A stretch of 55,118 nt of DNA from positions 1-55,118 of IMG/VR virus record IMGVR_UViG_3300036925_000021, one strand, 5' to 3'. The first letter of the stretch is position 1. Each line of letters begins with the position of its first letter. Made by a program: the position numbers and the translations under genes. Under the pieces are notes generated by a model, which did not search any database, was not told the origin of the DNA, and saw only the letters and a list, made by a program, of their open reading frames with translations. Shown here one piece after another: positions 39,047 to 46,109 of the stretch. The DNA is from a virus.

Positions 39047-39292
39047 CTAGTTGCGCATGGTAGACGGGATGGAGCGGCCCGTGGCCCGGGAGCGAAGGCC
39101 GGCATGGATGATCCGGCCATCGCTCCCCGGCGCCAGGAAGTACTCCGGCACCCACCTGGCCACCGCGTCGCCGAACAGCGGCAGGCTACGGCCCGTGGCG
39201 CCCGTGAGGGCTGGGGTCAGTGGATCATCCATGCCGCAGCGCGCGGCCCGAATCCGTGGCTTGCGGAAAAGCCAGACGAGGGCGGCGCGCAC
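39047..39292 (-). CDS. hypothetical protein, 81 aa
   Basis: It starts at a GTG overlapping the upstream gene's stop (TAGTG at 39294-39290). The basic N-terminus MRAALVWLFRKPRIRAARCG could sit on a membrane surface. The rest (GATGRSLPLFGDAVARWVPE, then IIHAGLRSRATGRSIPS) is a compact alpha/beta stretch with ATGRS twice. DNA inside it holds a 15-base inverted pair (39100-39114 and 39222-39236). No function is assigned. Confidence 0.5.
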   Translation of the reverse strand: MRAALVWLFRKPRIRAARCGMDDPLTPALTGATGRSLPLFGDAVARWVPEYFLAPGSDGRIIHAGLRSRATGRSIPSTMRN

Positions 39293-39645
39293 TAGCTGCG
39301 CTCCGCCTGGTAGGCGAGGCGGATAATCGCGACGGCTCCCCGAAGGTCCGCCCAGCGGCCCAGGGGATCTCTCGCTGCCCGCTCCGCGAGCAGGGTCTCC
39401 GCGGCGCGGAGCGCATCCGAGATGGAGTCGCCGCCGCCCCCCACGGCCCGCTCGGCCTCTCGGAAAAGCCGGGCCGCCTGGAACATCGCCGGCGTCCATT
39501 CGGCCTCCGGCGGCTCCTCCTCCTCCTCGCCGCCCATGCGCTGAAGGCGCTCCTCGGCCTCAATGGCGCGAGCGAGCGAGCATCCCTCTGCGCTCCCTGG
39601 ATCGACGCCGGCGGCGCGGATCATCTCTTTTGTTGCGTAATCCAT
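39292..39645 (-). CDS. hypothetical acidic helical protein, 117 aa
   Basis: GGGAGAG precedes ATG 39645; an earlier in-frame start at 39684 lacks a ribosome site. The product is mostly helical and acidic (LARAIEAEERLQRMGGEEEE, AARLFREAERAVGGGGDSIS), ending with a basic helix. It could be a small adaptor or coiled-coil partner. It is coupled to the following gene by a TAGTG overlap. Confidence 0.6.
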   Translation of the reverse strand: MDYATKEMIRAAGVDPGSAEGCSLARAIEAEERLQRMGGEEEEEPPEAEWTPAMFQAARLFREAERAVGGGGDSISDALRAAETLLAERAARDPLGRWADLRGAVAIIRLAYQAERS

Positions 39646-39656
39646 GTCGGCTCTCC

Positions 39657-40043
39657 CTACGGAAGACGGAGGGTGTGCCCGCACCAGCTGCAGGCCCCCA
39701 GGAGTTGGTCGGGATGGGCCGCGCGCCGGGTGAGGCCAGCGAGAGCGCGGCGCGCCCGGCTCGGTACTGGCGTCAACGAAACGACGCCACCACAGATGGT
39801 GCAGGCGGCCTCGCGGGGCGGACGGCTTGCCGAGACGGCCCGCTCAAGTGCGAGCCCTCGCTCGCTCCGCAAGCGGCTACGCCAGCGCAGCGCCCGCAGG
39901 CGCGCCCCCATTCGGCGCATGGCGCGCTGGTGATACCTGGCGCCGCCGGCGGCGCCATGAATCCGGCGGCGTTGGTACATCGCCTGGTGATGGTGAAGCC
40001 GGCGCCGCGCCCACCATGCCCAGGTCCTTTCCAGTAGGTGCAT
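39657..40043 (-). CDS. basic zinc-knuckle protein, 128 aa
   Basis: GGGGAGGGG is placed before ATG 40043. The N-terminal 70 residues are extremely Arg- and His-rich (RTWAWWARRRLHHHQAMYQR, then RRMGARLRALRWRSRLRSER). The C-terminal half has two cysteine knuckles, CTICGG (around 81) and CSWCGH (around 118), typical of a single zinc ribbon. Nucleic-acid binding is likely. The gene belongs to the minus accessory operon behind the H1-like protein. Confidence 0.62.
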   Translation of the reverse strand: MHLLERTWAWWARRRLHHHQAMYQRRRIHGAAGGARYHQRAMRRMGARLRALRWRSRLRSERGLALERAVSASRPPREAACTICGGVVSLTPVPSRARRALAGLTRRAAHPDQLLGACSWCGHTLRLP

Positions 40044-40152
40044 ATACCCCTCCCCTGGGTAATCGGGCGCCGGCGAGGCGCAACGGGCCGGGCACGCCCC
40101 GGCCCCCTTGAGGCCCCCCTTTGGTGGAGCGCGCCTCGCGGCGCCCGCGGAG

Positions 40153-40180
40153 GCCCGCCCCCCCTCAGGGGGCGGCGGGC
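40153..40180 (-). terminator. strong GC hairpin after the H1-like gene
   Basis: GCCCGCC...CCCCC pairs with GGGGG...GGCGGGC around TCA, with a one-base bulge, in the 157-base gap 40044-40200. There is no T-run. It may attenuate transcription or protect the upstream message. The rest of the gap shows another GGGCCGGG/CCCGGCCC hairpin and no gene. Confidence 0.4.
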
Positions 40181-40200
40181 TACCGTAGGCGTCGCGACGC

Positions 40201-40959
40201 TTACGCCGCGGCGCTGCTTGCGGCCACGGCCGCGGCCGTGGCGGCCTTCCTCGGGGCGGCCTTCTTCGCGGCGGCCTTCTTCGCGGCGGCCTTCTTCGGG
40301 GCGGCCTTCTTCGCGGCGGCCTTCTTCGCGGCGGCCTTCTTCGGGGCGGCCTTCTTCGCGGCGGCCTTCTTCGGGGCGGCCTCGCTCATGAAGGTGAGGC
40401 AGCGAGCCTGCAGGGCCTTCGGGGGGGTCGGCATCGGCTTGCCCTGCCGGCTCCGCTTCGCCGGCCACACGGCGATCGAGGATCGCTTCGGCCGCTTGCC
40501 CCTGGGAAGCAGCTCGTTGATCGCGCGCACCCGCTCCTCGGTGCCCATGCCCACGGATGCCATCCATTGGCAAAGGCCGCCGACGTCGACGCCCTCGATC
40601 TCGAACGTGTTGTTGGGGCTGGGGTTGGTGGTCTCGGCCCCGCTGAGCTTCTTCTGTCGGGCGGTCTTCGTCTTCGTAGCCATGGTGAATCTCCCAATGT
40701 GTTCGGGCGTCACGAGCCAGAAGTCTGACTCCGTCCGCCCCTCGGTTTCCAACCAGTACGCCTCGCGGCGCACGATCGCGCCGCTTTCGATGTCCCTGAA
40801 GCCTGACACCCTTCCGCCATAGATCTCGGCGTGAGTGCCACGAATGAACCGCAGGCTGGCGCGCGCCGCGCCCTGCGGCTCCTCGATGAGAATCGAGCGA
40901 CCGTCCCGCGCCGGGGGGCGCGGTGCAAGCTCGTCCAGCTTCTTCTTCCTGCCGGTCAT
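40201..40959 (-). CDS. histone H1-like protein with N-terminal extension, 252 aa
   Basis: The ATG at 40959 overlaps the preceding stop. Residues 1-92 (RSILIEEPQGAARASLRFIR, GFRDIESGAIVRREAYWLET) look like a small beta domain. A second ATG at 40683 (MATKTKTARQKKLSGAE) has its own GGGAGA site, so a 160-residue short form is possible in the same frame. The later part has a globular stretch (FEIEGVDVGGLCQWMASVGM) and a tail of AAPKK/AAAKK repeats encoded by nine 15-base units, like bacterial histone-H1 (HU-tail or Hc1) proteins. DNA compaction or host nucleoid binding is expected. Confidence 0.75.
   Translation of the reverse strand: MTGRKKKLDELAPRPPARDGRSILIEEPQGAARASLRFIRGTHAEIYGGRVSGFRDIESGAIVRREAYWLETEGRTESDFWLVTPEHIGRFTMATKTKTARQKKLSGAETTNPSPNNTFEIEGVDVGGLCQWMASVGMGTEERVRAINELLPRGKRPKRSSIAVWPAKRSRQGKPMPTPPKALQARCLTFMSEAAPKKAAAKKAAPKKAAAKKAAAKKAAPKKAAAKKAAAKKAAPRKAATAAAVAASSAAA
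40246..40380 (-). repeat. nine tandem 15-bp units encoding AAPKK/AAAKK
   Basis: Units of TTCTTCG(G/C)GGCGGCC repeat from 40246 to 40380 on the plus strand, the first with one change. Read on the minus strand they give the Lys/Ala/Pro tail of the H1-like protein. Unit number is likely to vary by slippage. Confidence 0.95.
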
Positions 40960-41141
40960 CCGCGCGCGTCCCGCTTCGCGACGAGGGCGCGAAGAACTCT
41001 CAGCTCGTCGTCGTAGTCGGCGTCGCCCCCGCCCATCTCCTGAACCGCGTCGGCAAGCTTGCTCTCCAACGAGGCCAGCGCTTCGGTCGGGTGGAGATCG
41101 AGGACGATCTCGCCAAGTCCGATCCGCTCGAATCCTTGCAT
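40956..41141 (-). CDS. small acidic protein, first gene under the 41.2-kb promoter, 61 aa
   Basis: ATG 41141 follows CCCTGGAAAGGAGCCCACG, the start-associated motif. The chain is acidic (IGLGEIVLDLHPTEALASLE, MGGGDADYDDELRVLRALVA) and probably a helical hairpin. It shares ATGA with the H1-like gene, so the two are made together; an acidic partner or chaperone for the very basic protein is plausible. No family is recognised. Confidence 0.68.
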   Translation of the reverse strand: MQGFERIGLGEIVLDLHPTEALASLESKLADAVQEMGGGDADYDDELRVLRALVAKRDARG

Positions 41142-41147
41142 CGTGGG

Positions 41148-41160
41148 CTCCTTTCCAGGG
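41148..41160 (-). promoter_or_regulatory. start-associated motif (minus strand)
   Basis: CCCTGGAAAGGAG, read on the minus strand, forms the ribosome site of the gene starting at 41141. It lacks only the first C of the consensus. Confidence 0.75.
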
Positions 41161-41196
41161 AAGCAGTGGCGGGGACCATCCCCGCCCGGTACAACC

Positions 41197-41210
41197 ATTA
41201 TAAGTTATAA
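41197..41210 (-). promoter_or_regulatory. palindromic TATAAT promoter
   Basis: TTATAACTTATAAT on the minus strand ends with a perfect -10 (41202-41197). A leader hairpin GGCGGGGA/TCCCCGCC (41168-41186) and the start-associated motif (41160) follow; 36 bases separate -10 and motif. The promoter overlaps the stop codon of the upstream DUF6166 gene, so it gives a second, internal entry to the minus operon. Confidence 0.7.
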
Positions 41211-42038
41211 GGACGCCATCTGCAAACCCCTGCCCGCCCACTCCCGAACGCAGGCCTCGCATGCCCGCGTTGGGGGAACGCGCCGCCTGGTGATCGGCAC
41301 CTCCCCGAAGGGCAGGCGCGCGCCACACGCCGCGGTGATCGCGCCACCCGGCTGCTGCTGCCGGACGAGCCAATGGAATCGAGCCTCGGCCACATCTGCG
41401 CCATCCGCCCAGCCCCGCGCCCACCGGTTCCGCGGGCGGGCGTTGAACCAGGCGGCGATCTGCGAGGCCCTCAGCTCGGCCTCCCTGCCGATGAGTCGCG
41501 CGATGACGTCGTCCTTGAAGGCCTGGTGGTGCGCCAGGGCGAGATCGTCGCCAACGGCCTCCGCCAGGATGGCGAGCGCCAGTTGCGCCGGTCCGGAGCC
41601 GGCGTAGCCCATCTCGAAGCCGGTCGGACTGTGATCCATGAGATCCAGCCGGGGTGGCAGGGGCCGGCTCTCGCCGGCGCGGAGGACCTCGACATCGAGG
41701 CCGCCCGTCTCGCCGCGCACCATGAGGAAAATCACCTCGCCGTGCGGCTGGGGCGCCGCGACGGGCAAGGCCCGCTCCGCGGCCTGGGCGCGACGGTGCA
41801 TGCGGTTGGCTCGCTCGATCTGATCCATGAGAAGGTGCCGAAGGTAGATCAGCTCGTTTGACCCACCTCCCACCAGGACGGCGTCGACATCGCCGACCAA
41901 CTCGGCGAACGAGACGGCATCGCCCCTCCCTGCCAGCGCCTCGCGGAGCAGCTCTAGGCCCGTCGCTTGCGCCGCCCCCTCATCCTCCGCGGCGACGGCA
42001 ACGTAGGCACCTACACGATAGACGCGCCGGCCGCTCAC
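41205..42038 (-). CDS. DUF6166-domain protein with C-terminal Cys/His cluster, 277 aa
   Basis: GTG 42038 overlaps the ParB gene's stop (GTGA). Residues about 100-200 match DUF6166: RLDLMDHSPTGFEMGYAGSG and PAQLALAILAEAVGDD, then AFKDDVIARL. This domain is widespread in high-GC phages and plasmids and has no known function. Before it are a small beta domain (YRVGAYVAVAAEDE) and a coiled coil (LRHLLMDQIERANRMHRRAQ). The C-terminus adds CGARLPFGE and RACEACVREW, perhaps zinc. Its last codons carry the 41.2-kb promoter. Confidence 0.78.
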   Translation of the reverse strand: MSGRRVYRVGAYVAVAAEDEGAAQATGLELLREALAGRGDAVSFAELVGDVDAVLVGGGSNELIYLRHLLMDQIERANRMHRRAQAAERALPVAAPQPHGEVIFLMVRGETGGLDVEVLRAGESRPLPPRLDLMDHSPTGFEMGYAGSGPAQLALAILAEAVGDDLALAHHQAFKDDVIARLIGREAELRASQIAAWFNARPRNRWARGWADGADVAEARFHWLVRQQQPGGAITAACGARLPFGEVPITRRRVPPTRACEACVREWAGRGLQMASL

Positions 42039-43807
42039 GACGACCCATCCTTCGCCCCCCCCTTCGCCTTCTTCGCGGTGGCCTTCGCGCCCATCTTGGC
42101 CGCGGCCTTCTTCTTCTTCTTCGCCCTCGGCGTTCCGTCCTCGTTGAGCAACGCCCAGGACCTCGGGTCCGCCAGCTCGGCGAAGGCGCCCGCGCGGATC
42201 TCCTCGGCGTCGTCCGCCTTGCCCACCATGCCGGCGAGGGCGAGAGCCTCGGCGAGCTGCAGGTGGGTATCCACCCACGAGCCGTATTTCATTCGGGCGG
42301 CGAGCACGTATTGCAGGCGCACCCAAAGCTCAACCCGGAGGGCCAGCTCGTTGTCCGCGTAGAGGGTCCAGCGCGCCATCGCCGCGCTCGTTTTCTTCTT
42401 CTTGACGTGCGCTTTGAGCGTCTTCGGGTCGAGTGCTCCGTCGAGTGCTCCATTGCCATACAGAGCGTGGACATCGGCCGACGCCCGCTCCTCCTTGTGA
42501 GACGTTCCGATCGCGGCGACGAGACGGCAGAGGGCGTCCGCCGAAGGGAGGCAGCCATCATCCTGGATCCAGCGAAGGATCGCGCTCCAAAGGCGTTCAA
42601 CAGCCAGCTTCTCGCGGCGCCGGTTCAGCGCCGCCCGGCGCTCCGGCAGCGGCGTGGGCGCCCCCTTCGGCCGAGCTGCCTTGCCGCCGCCCCGCGCTGG
42701 TGGTGCGCACCAAGTGACCTTCCCCGGCTCCTGCGGGTCAAGGGCGGCGATCGCCCCGCGGGACCCCTTGCGAACCTTCTCCACTGCGTAGCGCTCGATC
42801 GTCCTGGCCCCCGCCGGCAGACCCTCCCCGCCCCCCTGATAGGCGACGACGACGTAGACGTTGTCCGCCCCGTGGTCGGCCACGAGCTGGCGATAGCGTC
42901 GCGCCAGGAACGCCTGGCGCTTTGCCTCGTAGCAGGGGGGCCGCAGGCACAGGTCTTTCGCGCCCTCGACCTCCCACAGGTGGGGCTGTTGCGACGTCCG
43001 GGCGGGGCAGTCGCTGCAGGCCCCAGCCTCCGGGACCAGCTCCGCGTCGTCGCGCCGCCAGGGAGCCCCATCCAGGGATCGCTGGACGCGCTGCGCGATG
43101 TAGCTGCGGAGCCGCGCGACGGTGGGTATGCCGTTCCACCACTGCTCGGAGACCTCCTCCAGGAGCCGCGCCTGGACGTCGGGTTCGAGGCGCGCGACGA
43201 GCTCCAGGTGGCCAACACCCCAGCTGGCCACCTGGCCATTCTCCTGCTCGGCCGCCTCCAGCCATGCCGGCACCAGGTCGTTGAGGGCCATCCGCCGCGC
43301 CACCCAGGACTCGCTCTTGCCGATCTCGGCGGAGACGGCGGCGACGTCGCCGCCCCGCTGCTCCATGAGCAACCTGACGGCACGGGCGGAGGGGATCGGT
43401 TCCAGCCCCTCGCGCTGTAGGTTCTCGATGACGGTGATCTCCAACGCCTGCGCGTCCGTCATCGCCTCGTGGACCATGGCGGGGATGCTGGTGCGACCCG
43501 CAAGGCGCGAGGCGCGGACGCGCCGCTCCCCGGCGACGAGGAGGTACCCCACCTTTGGGGCCGGCGCCCCCTTCGGCCGCGCCACCGCGCCGCCGGGGGC
43601 GGGGGCGGGGCGAACGACCACCGGCTCGATGACACCGCTCTGCGCGATGGAAACGGCCAGCTCCGCGAGGGCGGGATCATCCTCGCGGAAGCGCCGCGTC
43701 TGGTGCGGTGAGGGGGCGATTGCCGCGAGATCCAGGTGGGGGTCGAAGCGCGGCTCCGGCGAACCGCTGGTCGTCGTCGTCTTCGAGGGGGTCTTCTTCT
43801 TGGCCAT
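42035..43807 (-). CDS. ParB/KorB-like DNA-binding protein, 590 aa
   Basis: Residues about 24-130 form the ParB/Srx nuclease-like domain: LDLAAIAPSPHQTRRFREDD, GYLLVAGERRVRASRLAG and TVIENLQREGLEPI. An HTH follows (MEQRGGDVAAVSAEIGKSES, WVARRMALNDL), as in ParB and KorB. The long C-terminal part has a Cys pair cluster (GACSDCPARTSQQP, CLRPPCYE) and a Lys/Ala tail. No ParA is encoded, so plasmid-type partition is doubtful. Phage proteins of this kind can act as regulators or CTP-dependent DNA clamps. Two overlapping genes flank it in the minus operon. Confidence 0.85.
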   Translation of the reverse strand: MAKKKTPSKTTTTSGSPEPRFDPHLDLAAIAPSPHQTRRFREDDPALAELAVSIAQSGVIEPVVVRPAPAPGGAVARPKGAPAPKVGYLLVAGERRVRASRLAGRTSIPAMVHEAMTDAQALEITVIENLQREGLEPIPSARAVRLLMEQRGGDVAAVSAEIGKSESWVARRMALNDLVPAWLEAAEQENGQVASWGVGHLELVARLEPDVQARLLEEVSEQWWNGIPTVARLRSYIAQRVQRSLDGAPWRRDDAELVPEAGACSDCPARTSQQPHLWEVEGAKDLCLRPPCYEAKRQAFLARRYRQLVADHGADNVYVVVAYQGGGEGLPAGARTIERYAVEKVRKGSRGAIAALDPQEPGKVTWCAPPARGGGKAARPKGAPTPLPERRAALNRRREKLAVERLWSAILRWIQDDGCLPSADALCRLVAAIGTSHKEERASADVHALYGNGALDGALDPKTLKAHVKKKKTSAAMARWTLYADNELALRVELWVRLQYVLAARMKYGSWVDTHLQLAEALALAGMVGKADDAEEIRAGAFAELADPRSWALLNEDGTPRAKKKKKAAAKMGAKATAKKAKGGAKDGSS

Positions 43808-43810
43808 CGT

Positions 43811-44638
43811 TCAGCCTCCGGTTTCGGTCGGTGAAAAGAGTGAAGCCTGCAAGGGGGCATCCCCCGGCGGGGTCCGCTCCACTAGGATCGGCTCCCCGCC
43901 TTCGTCGCCGAGCATCTCGGCGGGCAGGGGCCGGAACAACCACGGCGCGAAGAGGGCGCCGTTGATCTTGGTGGCCAGCGTGCACCATGGGTTGATGTCC
44001 TGGCCGAAGAGGTTGAGGCAGTGGTTCGAGGCGGCCAGCAAGAACCGGCCCGTGCCCACGCAGGGATCGTAGACGCGGCCGGTGACCGGCGCGGAGGGGT
44101 TGATGATCATTCCAATCATCAACTGGCACATCGCCGGCGGCGTGGGGTAGAAGCCATCCAGGCTCTTGCCGGCGCCGCGGGCCTCTACGAAGAGATCCCC
44201 GAGGTAGTCGTACGGATGGAGGAGAAGCAGGTCGGCGTTGAAGGTGCGGTAGAGGAACTCCTCAGCGCCCTCGTCCAGGCCGGCCCGCTCCCGCTCGCAA
44301 CAGGCCAAGGCATGGCCGAGCCATCCGGTGAGGGCGAGGTGAGGGCCGGCGTAGAGGCGATGGCGGCTGTAGAGCTCGTCGGTGAGCTTGCCTAGCATCC
44401 GGCGCACCTCACTCGATGGTGAGGAAAAAGAGACTTGCGGGATCGCGGAGTTGACGTGCCCCGCCGCCAGCTGGTCGAGGTGGTAGCCCCAGCGGTTGCC
44501 GGTTGAGGGGATGCGCTCGTGCAGGGCGACGACGTAGGGAAGCATCCAGCCGCGGTAGGCCCAGGGCGGCACCTCGTCGCCGAGGTGCGGTAGGCGCCCC
44601 GCCTCGGCCATGAAGGCGCAGAGGTCAGGCGCTGACAT
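43811..44638 (-). CDS. adenine-N6 methylase-like protein lacking a visible catalytic motif, 275 aa
   Basis: Residues 160-225 carry the N6-methylase SAM site: GFYPTPPAMCQLMIGMI (162-178), VYDPCVGTGRFLLAAS (motif I, 189-204) and GQDINPWCTLATKI (motif II). The expected motif IV (NPPY/NPPF or DPPY) is not found in the ~50 residues after motif II or earlier. The N-terminal 150 residues are helical. Either a truncated, SAM-binding but non-methylating protein or a variant with an unrecognised motif is possible. No restriction enzyme lies nearby; protection or mimicry against host restriction is the usual phage use. Confidence 0.75.
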   Translation of the reverse strand: MSAPDLCAFMAEAGRLPHLGDEVPPWAYRGWMLPYVVALHERIPSTGNRWGYHLDQLAAGHVNSAIPQVSFSSPSSEVRRMLGKLTDELYSRHRLYAGPHLALTGWLGHALACCERERAGLDEGAEEFLYRTFNADLLLLHPYDYLGDLFVEARGAGKSLDGFYPTPPAMCQLMIGMIINPSAPVTGRVYDPCVGTGRFLLAASNHCLNLFGQDINPWCTLATKINGALFAPWLFRPLPAEMLGDEGGEPILVERTPPGDAPLQASLFSPTETGG

Positions 44639-45029
44639 CGAAGAGCCCCATCTGCGCGCGCGCCTCGCCGGCCTGCTCGATCGGTTTGGCCTCGACGGGG
44701 GGGACCGGCGCCGCGCCGCCTAGGTGCTCGGCCTCCCAGTGCATCCCGTCGAAGGTGATGCCCCCGGGCGCAAGAGCGCCGATGGCCAGGCCGCGGGCCA
44801 GGTGGTTGATCGCCGTAGCGGCGACGCCCTCCTTGCCGCCGCCGAACATCATCACGTCTCCGTGCTGGGCGATGTAGCGCGCGCCCTCGCGCGCCGCCTC
44901 CTGGAGCGGCGGCCAGGCGCACCGTTGAACCTGCTCGATCCAGAGGGGGACCGCCAGGGCCAGGGTCAGGCGCAGCAAGGCCGCGGAGCGCGGCTCGCCG
45001 GCGTCAGGTGAGTAGCTGTTCTCCTTCAT
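44625..45029 (-). CDS. hypothetical protein, 134 aa
   Basis: ATG 45029 follows an exact start-associated motif (45051-45038). The chain has a helical hydrophobic stretch (ALLRLTLALAVPLWIEQVQR), a helix-turn region (LQEAAREGARYIAQHGDVMM) and a Gly-rich loop (FGGGKEGVAATAINHLARGL), then an acidic tail ending QMGLFDV. This LFDV-type end is short and could be a beta-clamp-like binding peptide (QMGLF, close to the QLxLF consensus), an inference. It overlaps the methylase-like gene by 14 bases. Confidence 0.65.
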   Translation of the reverse strand: MKENSYSPDAGEPRSAALLRLTLALAVPLWIEQVQRCAWPPLQEAAREGARYIAQHGDVMMFGGGKEGVAATAINHLARGLAIGALAPGGITFDGMHWEAEHLGGAAPVPPVEAKPIEQAGEARAQMGLFDVSA

Positions 45030-45420
45030 CCTCGGGGCTCCTTTCCAGGGGGGCGATGGGTGGGGTAACGGCACAGCGGCACATGTGGTGGAACGGTGGC
45101 TGTAGCTCCTCCGGGAAGCGGTGCTCCTCGCGACAGCGGCGGCACCTCCTGATGGTCCCGTACGGAACGGGGACCAGGCCAATGACGCGCGCGCCGAAAC
45201 CCACCGACCACTGCCCGCCGATCGGCAGGACCTGGGCGTCGGCCAGCTCTGGCTTGAGTATCTCGGCCATGGCGAGGATGGAAACCGGCTGGCCCCACTG
45301 GTGGCCACGCACCGCGCAGGTGACGCGGCGAAGGAGCTGGCCAAGCCCGGCGATCCGACCGCGGAGTAGGGCGCGGAGCGAGCGGGGCATAAGGAGGATC
45401 TGGTCGAGGGTCTGGCGCAT
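45004..45420 (-). CDS. basic protein with Cys cluster, 138 aa
   Basis: Read from ATG 45420. The N-terminal half is basic and helical (LMPRSLRALLRGRIAGLGQL). The centre (GLVPVPYGTIRRCRRCREEH) and later HHMCRC give four cysteines and two histidines, enough for one zinc site. The 3' end overlaps the next gene by 26 bases, and that gene's start-associated motif lies inside it. No family is recognised. Confidence 0.62.
   Translation of the reverse strand: MRQTLDQILLMPRSLRALLRGRIAGLGQLLRRVTCAVRGHQWGQPVSILAMAEILKPELADAQVLPIGGQWSVGFGARVIGLVPVPYGTIRRCRRCREEHRFPEELQPPFHHMCRCAVTPPIAPLERSPEDEGEQLLT
45038..45051 (-). promoter_or_regulatory. start-associated motif (minus strand)
   Basis: An exact CCCCTGGAAAGGAG on the minus strand, nine bases upstream of ATG 45029. 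It lies inside the preceding coding sequence, showing that the motif is tied to translation starts more than to promoters. Confidence 0.75.
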
Positions 45421-45431
45421 CGTATCTCCAG

Positions 45432-46109
45432 CTAAGCGCCGACCCGCAGCCGCCAGTCCTCGCGGTCGGTCGGCGGTATCCAGGGAATCCCGAGGGCGCG
45501 AAAGGCGTCGCGCTCCTCGGGCGTGGAAAGCGGCTCGTCAAGGGGGGCGCTGGCAGGGCCGTACACCGGCGGCGGGTGGACCCTCGACGGCGGGTGCATG
45601 CGGCCCTGATGGACGCGCCCGCCCTTCGTGCGGCGAGCCCACTCGGTCACGAACCAGCGCGAGAACTCCGCGGGGCCTGTCCGGATGACGCAAAGGACGC
45701 CCCAGGTCTGCGGGGTGCAAAGGAAGAGATCAACGAGGCAGCTGCCGGCGTAGAGGGGGCAGCCAAGCCGCCAGTACTTCGAGGCGCCGGCCGGCCGTTT
45801 CGTGTGCCACGCGTAGTCAGGCTCGGGGGGGTTGGAGCCCGGGCGCACGGGCCAAAGCGGCGAGGCGGTGATCACGTCGTGGAGCGGCAGGTAGGCGGGG
45901 GATGAAGCGTCGCCGAAAAGCGAGCCCTGCTCCGGTGGCACCCCCTCATGGCGTGGAATCGCGAGCAGCTCGATGTCCGAGACGAGCCGCATTCCACGCC
46001 GCACGCTCCCGGCGATCTCGATGCGCTCGCACGCGGGAGACATCAGCCCCACAAGCCACTGGCCCAGGCGCTCTGCCTCCGCTAGGAGCATGCGGTTGCC
46101 GCTGCTCAT
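45432..46109 (-). CDS. DNA polymerase X / beta-like nucleotidyltransferase, 225 aa
   Basis: ATG 46109 overlaps the upstream gene's stop. The palm motif of family X is clear: RIEIAGSVRRGMRLVSDIELL (GSVRR 34-38, D45 and E47), with the third acid in CLVDLFLCTPQTWG (D127). The C-terminus shows GPAEFSRWFVTEWARR and EERDAFRALGIPWIPPTDRE, as at the end of Pol X palms. The usual helix-hairpin-helix domains of Pol beta are missing, so it is a minimal palm enzyme, perhaps for gap filling, end addition or NMP transfer to another target. Confidence 0.82.
   Translation of the reverse strand: MSSGNRMLLAEAERLGQWLVGLMSPACERIEIAGSVRRGMRLVSDIELLAIPRHEGVPPEQGSLFGDASSPAYLPLHDVITASPLWPVRPGSNPPEPDYAWHTKRPAGASKYWRLGCPLYAGSCLVDLFLCTPQTWGVLCVIRTGPAEFSRWFVTEWARRTKGGRVHQGRMHPPSRVHPPPVYGPASAPLDEPLSTPEERDAFRALGIPWIPPTDREDWRLRVGA

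Noticed and set aside
39100-39236. 15-base inverted repeat as insertion-sequence ends
   Set aside because: Both arms lie inside an 81-codon frame, enclose only about 107 bases and no transposase, and part of the similarity comes from repeated ATGRS coding.
40246-40380. Short regular repeats that could suggest a CRISPR array
   Set aside because: The 15-base units are adjacent with no spacers and encode a Lys/Ala/Pro protein tail in frame.
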